Origin: Zasmidium citrigriseum
Lineage: Eukaryota > Ascomycota > Dothideomycetes > Mycosphaerellales > Mycosphaerellaceae
DNA: 64,000 nucleotides
Reading direction: 5' to 3'
NCBI GenBank assembly: GCA_002786025.1
Contig: NHNW01000086.1
Coordinates: 62,001-126,000 of the forward strand
Part shown: positions 23,090-34,359 of the stretch, in pieces
Numbering within the stretch: position 1 is the stretch's first letter
How the letters are laid out: each line of letters starts with the position of its first letter
Notes under the pieces: generated by a model
Told to the model about the DNA's origin: nothing
What the model saw: the letters and a program-made list of their open reading frames with translations, nothing else
Database searches by the model: none
Program-made: the position numbers and the translations under genes

Positions 23090-24681
23090 ATGGCAACGAA
23101 GGTTAGAAGAACAAAGACTGGCTGTATCACATGCCGAATAAGGCGGGTGAGTAAGATGCTTGATCTTGAAGCCAAGATTGCCGACATACCTAACACGAGC
23201 AGGTTAAATGTGACGAGACGAAGCCAGTCTGCAATAGATGTAAAAGTACCGGGAGGAAGTGCGATGGATACAGCGATCTTCCATTCTCAAGACGAGACTT
23301 GCACGCCGCAAGCCTATCCAGATCCCAAAAGTTGCACTCTCCCGAAAGCAGTACTAGCAGCGACTCCTCAACACCATTACTCACACTAGTCGTCGATCCG
23401 GCCTTCCAAAATGTGCTCGAGAAACGATACTTCCAATTCTTTCGCTCCAAAACAGTCGCTAGTACCAACTCCCTCCTAAACTCCGCCTTCTGGGACCGAA
23501 CAGTCCTCCAAGCCTGCCATCTAGAACCCGCAATCAAGCACGCAGTCCTAGCACTCAGCGCCTGGCACCAATACTCAGATCATGGATCCGAGGAGTCGCG
23601 ACATAGCCAGTTCGCGGACAACCAATACCAGCTCGCGCTCCAGAAAGCCCGGGAGTTGATCTCCACCTCCAGCCCGACAGACATCGACAAAATCCTCACG
23701 GCCTGCGTAGTCTTCATCTGCTTCGAGAGCGTACGCGGGAATTTCAAAGCTTCCCAACTACACATGGACAACGGGCGGCGCATAGCCCGGCAACATGTCG
23801 ACCGGATACGTAAAGGCCAGCGACGACAGGACCTGGTTGAGATTCAACAGACGCTCTTCCGTCTCGACCTTCCTGCAGTATGCTTCTCAGACAGAAACGC
23901 GCCCTATCACTACAGCGTCGAGGACTTCCTAGCCACAGAACCGAGCCTCATCCCCTGGGAATACGAAACGGTCTTCGAAGCCCGGGACTCCCTGGTCGAT
24001 CTCTCCCGTTGGATGCTCATCCTCGGGCATCACGCGGATTGCGCTTTCCATGATCGAGACATCGAGACGTTGGCACGCATGCACTTGGAGAAGGAGAAAT
24101 GCGCACAAAGACTTGAAATGTGGTACGAGTTCTTCGAAAGGGTTTCGGCGAAAGCAGATCCGTCGATGGAATTACTAATCTTGAATCTGAAATTGTGGTA
24201 CCACGGATGCCTGGCTATGAGTAAAGCCGGCCTGATGGGTGCTGAGACGAAGTGGGATGGCGTACAGGAGCACTTCGAAGTCATCATCGACGTTACGGAG
24301 GAGATCGTTCGCCAGCTCTTAGCGATGGAACATCACGGTGCATCTTTCAGCTATGATATCGGGTACATCATCACCACATTCCTCATGTCAACGAGATGTC
24401 GAGATCCGTGGATCAGGAGACGAGGGATTGCGGTTTTGCGCGCGCTGCCGCGGCAGGAGGGGCTTTGGGCCAGTGTTCCTGCGGCTGCGATTGCCGAGCG
24501 GTATATGGAGTTAGAGGAGGAAGGGCTTGTGGTGATGTGTAAAGAGGATGTTCCTGAGGCGAAGAGGATTCATAGTATTGATGTTGAGGTTGAGGTTTCG
24601 CAGCGGTTGGCGCATGCGGCTTTTGGGTATATTGATGAGTGGGGGAATCATGTTCATCGGCAGGAGATTGTGAGGTGGTAA
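23090..24681 (+). CDS. Zn2Cys6 transcription factor with Fungal_trans_2 domain
   Basis: Two exons: 23090-23146 and 23203-24681, giving 511 aa. The single intron (23147-23202, GTGAGT...CAG) interrupts the zinc cluster. Spliced, it reads TGCITCRIRR then VKCDETKPVCNRCKSTG and RKCDGY, the exact C-x2-C-x6-C-x6-C-x2-C-x6-C binuclear cluster. The rest is the alpha-helical fungal regulator domain (VVDPAFQNVLEKRYFQFF, HLEPAIKHAVLALSAWH). A sequence-specific nuclear activator or repressor is likely; its targets are unknown. It ends 96 bases from the end of the convergent S10 carboxypeptidase gene. A longer frame from 23069 begins with TTG, not ATG, and is rejected. Confidence 0.9.
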
Positions 24682-24777
24682 GGGAGGTTCGCAAGTATCA
24701 TACATGTTCTATGAGCCAGTAAGCTGGTGTGTACAGAATTGAATGTTGAAGTCGTCAAGGAGATGCTAAAGCCATCT

Positions 24778-26718
24778 CTACGATGGCAAGTAATTCGCCA
24801 ACGAACCGGGAGTTCCACCAGCAGGCTTCACGACATTGAAGTCCTGTATCTCCGCCGTTCCGTTCTGGAGCGCCTCGTACTGCTCAATCGTGCAACTCGT
24901 CGATACCGCGTACAGATTGCAGTTCGGTGGTGGAGGCGGCGTTGGAAGCTTGTTCTTCCTCCACCACGTATCCTTAGGGCCCTTGGTACTGTAATCGTTG
25001 TGCGATCCATCAGTCGGCAGCTTGCCAGTCGCGATGTCCTTGTTCATCATCACTCGATTGAAGATCTCGAAAGCGGTGCGCGGCTTGAACGCTGCGACAT
25101 CATGGCCAGCTTCAAAGACCCGCGAGAAGGAGAAATTGCCGTGCTGGCGGACGAGACCAGTCTTCTCATCGTCGTGACAGTCGTCGATATTCGTGTGGAT
25201 GTATTCGTACCCGGCCGATCGGAAGGCTTCTGCACCGGACCAATTCGTCTGGATGCTGAGCTGTTCAGCTCCGTTCCAAGGACAGCGGTAATCGATGTCG
25301 CCGTAGACGAGAGCTACTTTGACGCCACTGTCGAGGAGGTATTGCATCGACTTGCTGCCGGCAACACGGGCTGGGTCCCCTGTTCCATAGAACATTCCTG
25401 TTTGGACGGCAAGGGAGTCTGCGGTGAAGTTGACGGGGACGCCAAGTTCTTTCTGCACCCACTCGCGATTGAAGAAACCGGTAAGGTAGGACGGTGGAAA
25501 GGGGTCTGGGTTCATGGCTGCCATATTAAAGACGGAGCGATTGCTGTAGGAGTTGTAGGCGCCGAGGACGTATTGGAAGCAGTATAGCACGGCTCCTGAG
25601 CAGACGCTGTTGACCGTCTCGTTCGTGCCGTAGTTCTCTGGGTCGTAGGCGTCGCCGAGCTCTCTGCATTGGCGCACCTGGTCTAGACATCCGCCTTCCG
25701 CGGTGATGCTTTCCTTGGCCTCAAGGTAGGCCTTTTCAGGGATGACTTCCAGGCCGTACGTGTTGTTGTATGCCATGTCTGGATACCATTCGCCTTGGAT
25801 TATCATGTCTGTGCAGCCGTTCGTCCATCCTGCTGTATCTATGTTCAGAATGATGCTGTTTCTCAGCTCTCCGTTTCTGATCTTGACGTTTTGCTTGACC
25901 ATGTACTCGGCAGATACGGGCACCCAGTAGCCACCGTACGAGTTGCCCCACAGCGAGATGCGCTTATCAGAAGTCTTCCATTCTGGGAATGACGAGAACC
26001 AGGCCTGTGAGAAGTGCCAGAGGGTACGAGCCGCGTTGACGCTATTGTTCGCGGTCCTCGATGCGTCCTGGCTTGGGAAGGTGCCGTATCGGAGGGTGGT
26101 GTTCTCGGCCGGCACGCTACCATTGTAGCTCGCAAAGGTCTCAATGCCTGTCGATGAATCCTGCGCGCCCACGAATAGCAGATCTTGTGTGCTGTTGATC
26201 AATGTGTCGTAGGAGAAGCCGGACCCAACTGGCTGATCAACATAAAGCATGTTGACATTGTTTGTCATAGACCAGGGGTTGTTCACCGTGCTGTTTGAAT
26301 CACGTAGGATCGTGCAAGGCCCGCCCGATTCCGCAACTCCGTACATCGACGACTGCCCTGGTCCTCCCGCTAGGTATATCGATGTGGGTGCATGATGAGG
26401 GTCGTTCCTGGCTTGAAAGTACCAGAAGAACATTGAGATGTTGTAAGGCTCGCCGATCTCGACATCACGGAGCTCGGACGCAGGTATATGCACATAACCC
26501 GCATACCCTTTGGCTTTCGTTTCGCAGATAGTTGTCTATCACTGTCAGCGATCGTCAAAGTGCCGAAGAAGGGGCAGTTCTACCTCTTTGTAGGAAATCG
26601 AGACACCCGGTCGGCCAGATAACTGTCTTGTGGTGAGCCCTTCGGGCTGTGGTGGAAATCCAGCAAGTGCGCTTCCAGCAAGTGCAGTGCAGGCGAGGAA
26701 CAGAGAAGTGAAGATCAT
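24778..26718 (-). CDS. Secreted serine carboxypeptidase (peptidase family S10)
   Basis: Two exons on the minus strand: 26718-26584 and 26535-24778, giving 630 aa. A signal peptide is evident (MIFTSLFLACTALAGSALA). Conserved blocks are YLAGGPGQSS (oxyanion region), WGNSYGGYW with nucleophile Ser244, YGDIDYRCPW with Asp458 and EAGHDV with His523, so the triad is complete. The usual Asp/Glu before the Ser is Asn, as is common in this fungal subfamily. Many N-x-S/T sites fit a secreted glycoprotein. It likely removes C-terminal residues from peptides outside the cell or in the vacuole. The splice joins ...SYKE to TTICETKAKGYAGYV, matching the family's ICET...GYV block. The antisense frame at 24727-25587 is a shadow. 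Confidence 0.92.
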
Positions 26719-27993
26719 CTTGCAACTGTACAATCAGAAGTCGATCTAACAACAAGGAAACGATGCAAAAGAATCGGCGAATGTTTCTGGCCGATCCAAT
26801 GTTGGTGGAATGAGAGATTGAACCCGGGAGTTTGACTTATTGATATACGAATCGGTAGAACTTCAGCTCAACCGTATGGAGACGCAGTGTTGCTCGCCAG
26901 ATGGTATTTTGATGTCGAATATGCGGCTGAACCCATGTCGTAGACATTCGCGAGACCTTCAGCCTCGCCAAAGACACCCATTGATGGTCGCGCTGGAAAG
27001 GTTGGCGACAAGTCCAATGATCACCCCGGTTTGCTATGGAGTCTTGCAAGTCTCGCACGTGGTTGAGGCTCTAAAGGGCCCTTGCTTCGGAACAGCCACG
27101 CTGTCGTGGAGCGCCTGAGCGAGATCTGGCGAGTGGGCCAATCAGAATGGTTCTGTCAAGACAGTAAGTGAATCCTTCTAGGTGGGTAAGTAGGAGAGTT
27201 CAGACATCTTAGCCATGGTCGAGCATTCGACAATAAGAGGCCCGTGTGCCGGCGCAAAGAGGTCTGGTTTTATACGTTCTTCAGAAGTCCAGACACCAGC
27301 TACCGTCGATGTTCCGGTAAAAGCAGGTGATGTCTCCAGCTACCACCGGACTTGTCGACAATGGCTAGGAGTTTAGCAAGCCCTTCAAAGGCACTCGCCC
27401 AAAGAGAGCTCATATTTCAACTTGAGCGGAAGGACGATGGTATGCATGGTTTGTGCTGTCCATCGCCCGTATGCTGCTGGGTGAGTAAGCGGTTCCTGCG
27501 ACTAGCGGAATGAGTGTCTATTCTTGTGCTGATGATGGCAGCTAGCCGCTGGTCGATGGCGGTCAAGGTCGATACCAATGTGGTAGTGTGAGGCGCAGCG
27601 TGCCTGACACGAGACGTGGCGGACAAAGATTTGCCCAGTTGTTGAGACGCTGTGTCCAGAGCACAGCAGCCAGGCAGCTCACGAGGGCAAATGGAGGATT
27701 GTCAAGCGCCCGACAGTGCTGTCATTGATGGAGACATTGATGAACAAGTGAACAAAGAAGAACGTGTTGCCAGGACGATATCGATTGAGCACGACCCTGA
27801 AACGCCACCAACCCGGCGTCATCATCACCAACTGGCCCCACGCTGAAACACGAGCTTCTTGCTGCTGAGCTAGCTGGCTGACCTGGACGCGTTCAACTTT
27901 CTTCTCCTGATCTTCTACAACAAAGAATCTCTCCTTCGTTGACCTCTCCTTTTCACAACATTACGACAGACTCAAGCACAGGACAGCAAAGCC
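26719..27993. other. Divergent intergenic region, S10 peptidase / UAP1
   Basis: 1.27 kb between two start codons pointing away from each other, so it holds both promoters. Frames under 95 codons occur but none is supported. The last ~100 bases before the UAP1 ATG are pyrimidine-rich (CTTTCTTCTCCTGATC...), typical of fungal housekeeping promoters. Confidence 0.55.
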
Positions 27994-29678
27994 ATGGACG
28001 CAGTCAAAGATTTGGTCAACAAGGTGCGTAGCCCCACCACTTTGATGGACGTTCTGCAGAACGTTACTTTGCAAACACCGCCTTTTACAATCCTCATACT
28101 GACTTCCCTTCAGGCCGCCTCTGCCCTCAACCTTGGCGGCAATCAAGAATCCGAAGCACCTGCCCAACCTCCAAGCGATGCCGAATTCCAAGAGCTCAAG
28201 GAGAAATACGAGAAAGCAGGCCAGGGACAGGTTTTCGGCTTCTGGGACGAACTTGGTCCGCAAGAGAAGGGTACACTGTACCAACAACTGCAACCCATTG
28301 ACCCAGAGCATATCAACAAGATCACCGACCGTGCCCTGAACCCTCCCAAATCAGAGAATGAGAACGAGAAGCCCAAGCTCGAGCCATTGCCCGACTCTGC
28401 CACCACCTCCACAATCGACAGCGACGAAGCCAACCTGCAAAAATGGAACGAGTCAGGCTTGAAGTACATTTCAGAGAACAAGGTCGGTGTGGTGCTCATG
28501 GCTGGCGGCCAAGGCACTCGGCTTGGAAGCTCTGCTCCCAAGGGCTGCTACAACATTGGCCTTGAGAGCAAGAAGTCTTTGTTCCAACTTCAAGCTGAGC
28601 GTATCTGGAAGCTCCAGCAGCTCGCCAGCAAGTTGCACAACAAGGAGGATGTTGTGATTCCATGGTACATCATGACCTCTGGCCCAACTCGCAAGCCCAC
28701 GCAAGAGTTCTTCGAGGAACACAAGTACTTCGGCCTCAATCGCAACAACGTCATCTTCTTCGAGCAAGGTGTGCTGCCATGCATTACAATGGATGGGAAG
28801 ATTCTACTAGAGAGCAAGAGCAAGGTCGCCGTTGCACCCGATGGCAATGGAGGGCTGTATGCGGCCTTGATTGGCTCAGGCATCGTGCAGGACATGGAGA
28901 AGCGTGGTGTGAAACACATCCATGCATACTGCGTTGACAACTGCCTCGTGAGAGTGGCTGATCCCACCTTCATCGGCTTTAGCGCAGAGAAGGACGTCTC
29001 CATCGCTACCAAGGTGAGAACAACAAGACCTCCACAGCCATTGCTCACTAACATCGTGTGCTACAGGTCGTCCGCAAGCGCAACGCCAAGGAGAGCGTTG
29101 GTCTCATCCTGCAGAAGAATGGCAAGCCAGACGTGGTCGAGTACTCCGAGATCGACGAGGAGACGGCAGAAGCCAAGGATTCGAAGGACAGCAACTTGCT
29201 CAAGTTCCGTGCTGCCAACATCGTCAACCACTACTACAGCTTCGACTTCTTGCAATCGATACCCGAGTGGTCGCACCGTCTGCCACACCACATTGCCAAG
29301 AAGAAGATCCCCACCGTGGACGAGAAGGGCAACGCATTCAAGCCAGAGAAGCCGAACGGTATCAAGTTGGAGCAGTTTGTCTTCGATTGCTTCCCATTCT
29401 TGTCTATGGACAAGTTCGCCTGCATGGAGGTGAAGCGTGAGGACGAATTCTCCCCGCTGAAGAATGCTCCTGGTTCCGGCGAGGACTGCCCAGAGACCTC
29501 ACGTCAAGACATTCTCATGCAGGGCAAGCGATTCGTAGAAGAGGCGGGCGCCACAGTGACCAGCGAGCGTCCGGACGCCGGCGTGGAGGTGTCTCCTTTG
29601 ATTTCGTACGCGGGCGAGGGGCTGGACTTCCTCAAGGGCCGCGAGATCAAGGCACCGGCAGTGATCGAGAAGGAGTAA
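27994..29678 (+). CDS. UAP1: UDP-N-acetylglucosamine pyrophosphorylase
   Basis: Three exons: 27994-28023, 28114-29013 and 29067-29678, giving 513 aa. The first exon encodes only [10 protein letters not shown]. The nucleotidyltransferase signature [19 protein letters not shown] is present, followed by [44 protein letters not shown] and, near the end, [14 protein letters not shown]. The enzyme makes UDP-GlcNAc from UTP and GlcNAc-1-phosphate in the cytosol, the last step of the supply route for chitin, N-glycans and GPI anchors. The length is typical of yeast Qri1/Uap1. The first intron is 90 bases, a multiple of three and without a stop, so retention would insert 30 residues rather than truncate the protein. 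Confidence 0.95.
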
Positions 29679-30786
29679 ACTCTGATTGCATTTTGCACAC
29701 GATAACCGCGAGACGGCCGGCGTTCGATGGAGGAAAAGATTCATGTTGGATTTGAAAGATGCATCACAGAGGATGTGAAATGGTAGAAGAATGATGATAG
29801 AAACGAGGTCATGTCGACGAATCAGACTGGACGTCTCTTCCCTTTGCCAACACGCCGAGCTGCCAGAACTCTGTTCACAAGCCCAGTGCCTTCCAATATT
29901 GGGAATATCGATAGGGCCTCTCCTTTAGAGCGGGATGTCACAGGTACACTTGATGCTGGTTGAATGAAAAGGGCAGGGGCAGCTGTAGGTGAGTGATACG
30001 TACCCCTGCGATATCCTGGACCTTCTCCTACCTTCGGCAACCCTCATCTCTTTCGCTGGTGGTCGTTGACGCCGCGTCTGGCCGCCGTCTTCCCGCGTCG
30101 CTCAGAGGTCAGCGTCCTGCTGGTCTCCTCGGCTTCGAAGAGCAAAGTTGAATGAAGGCGTCGGGTAGCACGCCCATCGCCAACGTTTCATTCGCTGCCG
30201 GCCTCCCCTGCTTCTGCGCGCACGCTTGCAGTCGCCCCGCGCTAGAGAGCAGTGGGCCGCCGCTGCAAGTCTTTGTCCACATTTCCAGCAACTCCACCAC
30301 TCTTTCACTGCTCCAAGCCATTCTTTGCTTTTTTACGTTCGCCATCGTCGGTTCGAGGGCAGAGGTGTGAGGACGGAGTGAAGGAAGTGTGCACGTTGCG
30401 AGGTTTTCGAAGGTCCGCCGCCCCCGTGCCCGCGTGCTCTTATCGGCGTGTTATCGGCTCGCTGCGTGGTTGTTTCGAGCATCTGCGCGGCTATCCGACA
30501 CGGCCGCATTGGAGCGCAGACCGTGGACAACTGCTAACCGTGTCGCAGGCTGAAGATTATTGGTATTACGAGGTATGCGCCTCCCGTCCAGAGCATTCAC
30601 CGCCGTCCGCCAGCAGTGACCCGAATCCCCCCAACACCCTATGAAAATCTTTGTCGCCGCGCCGCTGTGCGACTCGAAGGCGGCTCGACAATGACGCCCG
30701 CTCACACTTGGACGTCGGCGCATCGCACCTACACCATACAAGTATCTGACAAGGGCAATCTGCAGTTATTCGAGGGAGAAAGCAGG
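29679..30786. other. Intergenic, leader of the GIS2-like gene
   Basis: 1.1 kb between two plus-strand genes. Nothing coding is supported. A long 5' leader for the downstream gene is plausible: the frame is open upstream of its ATG back to 30616 but encodes nothing conserved there. Confidence 0.5.
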
Positions 30787-31682
30787 ATGTCGTCTCTTTC
30801 GCGCCGAGCCTGCTACAAGTGTGGCAACGTGGGCCACTATGCCGAGGTGTGCTCCAGCAGCGAGCGATTGTGCTATAACTGCAAGCAGCCGGGTAAGGAA
30901 AAGAGTTGGGAACGGATACGGACAGGCGCTGACCGCTTTTTGAAGGGCACGAGAGCAATAACTGCCCGCACCCAAGGACAACCGAGAGTAAGTCTGCTCT
31001 CCAACAACACACGTTCGAGCAGAACAGACGCTCACAATGGATCCAGCGAAGCAGTGCTATCACTGCCAGGGACTCGGCCATGTCCAGGCTGACTGCCCAA
31101 CTCTGCGTCTGAGCGGTGGTGCTCAGGGTGGCCGTTGCTACTCGTGCGGCCAAATGGGCCATCTCGCGGTATGCAATCAGAAGGCCAATGGCGGTTCGAC
31201 TCTTTCTGACAACTCTTTCAGCGCAATTGCCCGACTCCTAACGCTGCGCCAGCTGGGCGTGGTGCTGGTGGTCCTCCAGCTCGTGGTGGCTACGGCGGCG
31301 GGTTCCGCGGTGGATTTGCTGGCAACCGAGCAGCGACTTGCTACAAGTGCGGTGGACCAAACCACTTTGCTCGCGACTGCCAGGCTCAGGCCATGAAGTG
31401 CTACGCTTGCGGCAAGCTTGGCCATATCAGCCGCGACTGCACGGCTCCCAACGGGGGCCCATTGAACAGCGCTGGCAAGACTTGCTACCGTGAGTTTGAA
31501 ATGGGAGTACAATTGAGCCGGGGCTGACATTATTTCTAGGCTGCGGTGAGACCGGCCACATCTCGCGTGACTGCTCGCAAGCTGCCACCGAGAACGGCAC
31601 GGCTGTCAACGGCGATGTGAACGCTGGCCTCCCTTCGGACCCTGTTGCGGCTCCAATTGCGCCAGCGCAAGCTGTCGCTTAA
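30787..31682 (+). CDS. GIS2: CCHC zinc-knuckle nucleic-acid-binding protein (GIS2/CNBP family)
   Basis: Five exons: 30787-30892, 30946-30987, 31047-31168, 31222-31489 and 31540-31682, giving 226 aa. Seven C-x2-C-x4-H-x4-C knuckles are present: CYKCGNVGHYAEVC, CYNCKQPGHESNNC, CYHCQGLGHVQADC, CYSCGQMGHLARNC, CYKCGGPNHFARDC, CYACGKLGHISRDC and CYRCGETGHISRDC. An RGG-like Gly/Arg linker separates knuckles 4 and 5. This is the architecture of yeast Gis2, fission yeast Byr3 and animal CNBP, which bind single-stranded G-rich RNA/DNA and modulate translation. Introns cut knuckles 2, 4 and 7, so the protein is recognisable only after splicing. The start is chosen because it directly precedes the first knuckle (MSSLSRRACYKC). 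Confidence 0.92.
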
Positions 31683-32653
31683 CTTCTCCCATCGGTATTG
31701 CTGCGCGCTTCAGCTGGCCACGAAGCAGCGCACGATGCTTTTGATTTCTGGCCGACTTCGTTCTTTCCGGTTGCATTTCCAGCATCAACCTCTCGATCGA
31801 GCGTTCGAATGATCTCACGACCACGACACGTGCAAAAGTTTCCTTTACGACCCATCACGACCCAGCATATACCTTATACCCAGGCGGAGCGAGGCAAGAC
31901 GACGGAAGCCGTTGACGGTAGCCCTTGTGGATGTTCTTCTTCGAGGCGGGGCAAGTACCAAGAGGAAGGTAGGCAAGAATTGAATTGGGAGGCGGAGGCG
32001 GAGAGTGGAGCTGTTGTGTCGATGTGAGAGCTCAAGGACGGTGGATCTACTTCTATTCTCCAGACCCAGGACCGGTTCATGTTTGTGGGCGCAGTAGGGC
32101 ACAAGTTGCGAGATACTCGCAGAAAAGCATTGTCACTGGACTTGGAATTCACATCACCCATCTCTATTCCGTGTAATTGATTGCTGATGCTGTATTCGCT
32201 GATGCCGTCGTCCAGAATGTAAGTTGGGTTAAGGAGCAACTTGTGGATTTGGAAGATGCGCTGACGGGTGAAAGTCAGGCCCTGGAATACCCTCATCCCT
32301 TCAAACCTGCCTCCATGCGGCGGTCTGTCTGACCCTTTGTGCGATGGATTCTCGCAAGGTGAGGTCGGTCTCGGCGTCACATGTTCGGCCTGTCCCGCCA
32401 AGACCCGTCGTTCTTTCCATACCATCCCCAAGACGCGTTCACGCTGGGAAGGAAGCAGCAGGCAGGTGCCTTCCACCCCGATGGCGATGGGCGAAATGCC
32501 TTCGCCCGCGGCATCTCCATCGTCCTCCCTCTTCCTCTTCTCATCGCCCATCCGCACTCATTCAGCCCATTCGTTCCCACCAGCTACACGCAGCCTGTAC
32601 CAGCACCATCCTTTCGTTCATTCGTTCTATTTCGTACACGTACCACCAGCAAG
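31683..32653. other. Intergenic, GIS2-like 3' region and DMC1 promoter
   Basis: 971 bases between two plus-strand genes. The last ~250 bases before the DMC1 ATG are pyrimidine-rich (TCCTCCCTCTTCCTCTTCTC). Frames on both strands carry no features. No meiotic promoter element could be assigned with confidence by eye. Confidence 0.5.
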
Positions 32654-33895
32654 ATGCCTGCCTCAGTCGCCAGCGGAGAGGAAGACGAGCAGCAGATCCA
32701 GAGCGACCACGTCGAAGTCGACGACCTCCAGAGTCATGGCATCAACCAGGCCGACATCAACAAGCTCAAAGTTGCGGGATACCCTACCATTGGCGTAGGT
32801 CGTCTGCATGTTGAGCATCGTAGCATTTAACTGACCTCGTGGACAGTCTGTGATTGCCGTCCACTCCAAGCAGCTTCTCAGGATCAAAGGTTTCTCAGAT
32901 GTCAAGGTCGAGAAGATCAAGGAGGCCGCGAAGAAGGCAGCGGTACGTCCAATGCCAGTCTGATGCTCTCCACCATCTGCTAACATCTCCTCAAGCCTGC
33001 CGGCCGCAATGAGATGATCACCTGCGCCGAGCTCTACCACCTACGCAAGACTTGCTTCCGTCTCAGCACGGGCAGCAAGAACTGGGACAAGATTCTCGGC
33101 GGCGGCTTTGAGTCTCGCAGCGTCAGCGAGGTCTATGGCGAATACAGATGCGGCAAGACCCAGCTCATGCATACCATGGCCGTCATCACGCAACAGCCCA
33201 AGAGCGAGGGCGGCGGCCTTGGCAAGGTTGCAGTGATTGGTAAACGGCCCCTTCCATATTCCCACCATCAACTCATGCGCTGACACCATACAGATACCGA
33301 AGGCACCTTTCGCCCAGAGAGACTCATGCAGATCGCCGAACGCTACGGCATGGACGGAGAGCAAGTCATGGAGAACGTCAACATCCAGCGAGCCTACAAC
33401 AGCGAGCAGCAGGAGGAGATTCTCGAAGCCCTGCCCGGGAAGTTCGTCTCTGGAGAATACCGCCTCCTCATCGTCGACAGCATTCTCAACCTGTACCGTG
33501 GCGACTATCTTGGCCGTGGAGAGCTGAGTGAACGCCAACAGAAGCTTGGTGTCTTCCTCCGCAGGCTCGTGAACGTGGCCGAGGAGTTCAATCTTGTGGC
33601 TCTCATGTCCAACCAAGTCCAATCTGACCCAGGTGCAAGCGCTCTCTTCGCCGGTGCAGACGGCAGAAAGCCTGTCGGTGGCCACGTCCTCGCCCACGCG
33701 TCTACCACTCGGTGCCTCCTTCGCAAGGGGCGTGGCGATGAGCGTGTGGCCAAGATCATGGACTCGCCTGGTAAGTCCATCCTCTTTGGCTGGTGCGAAG
33801 TCGACTTGAGCTGACCTTCGTTTCCAGATTGCCCCGAGGCTGAGGCAACCTACATCATCACGACTGGCGGCATCAACGACGCCGACAAGGCCTGA
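32654..33895 (+). CDS. DMC1: Meiotic recombinase DMC1
   Basis: Five exons: 32654-32794, 32847-32942, 32996-33239, 33294-33770 and 33828-33895, giving 341 aa. A helix-hairpin-helix N-terminus ([34 protein letters not shown]) precedes the RecA core: Walker [21 protein letters not shown], Walker B LLIVDS, and the L2-region block [17 protein letters not shown] then [12 protein letters not shown]. Those last blocks and the ending [10 protein letters not shown] fit fungal Dmc1 better than Rad51. Dmc1 forms filaments on single-stranded DNA and carries out interhomologue strand exchange in meiosis. All catalytic motifs are intact, with no frameshift, so the gene looks functional. The four introns are 52-57 bases. 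Confidence 0.92.
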
Positions 33896-34359
33896 TGGCT
33901 CGACGCGACGACACCTTTCCCCATTTACGCACACATTTGCTGCTGTTTTGTTCATGTTCGGCGGAGACTCTACGCTGATTTTGCTCGGATCTGATTTCAA
34001 CTTGCTAGCGAGGTGTTGGTGGATGGCATGATGCATTGCGATATACCCCATGACTGCATGATTGTACGATGATGTATATGTACATACAGAACGATACGAC
34101 GAGATATTCACACCTTCAGACCTTCACCTTACCTTGTCTTCCACCCTGCTGCCGGCACATGGCTTGACGCTAGATTCATCTGATCTGTCCCAGAGCTCAA
34201 GGTGTCGGCTGATTGGCTCATGCCAGGCCAGGGGGACTGTGACTGAGGCAATTTTTCGACGACATGTCTCCTAGTATACATGACCTCGTTCACACAAGTG
34301 CTACGGTATGCCTGTTATCCATCCCGCAGAGGCCACTGCGAAGCTTCATCCAAACGCCT
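33896..34359. other. Convergent intergenic region
   Basis: 464 bases between the stop codons of DMC1 and the secreted Cys-rich gene. It contains only the two 3' untranslated regions as far as I can see. Confidence 0.5.

Noticed and set aside
24727..25587. 286-codon plus-strand frame
   Set aside because: It lies antisense to the S10 carboxypeptidase exon, whose translation is strongly conserved; the frame has no family resemblance.
30340..30380. GGTTCGAGG resembling a tRNA B box
   Set aside because: No A box at the right distance and no cloverleaf could be drawn.
32654..33895. RAD51 as identity of the recombinase
   Set aside because: The [17 protein letters not shown] and GGHVLAHAS blocks and the short N-terminus fit Dmc1 better than Rad51.
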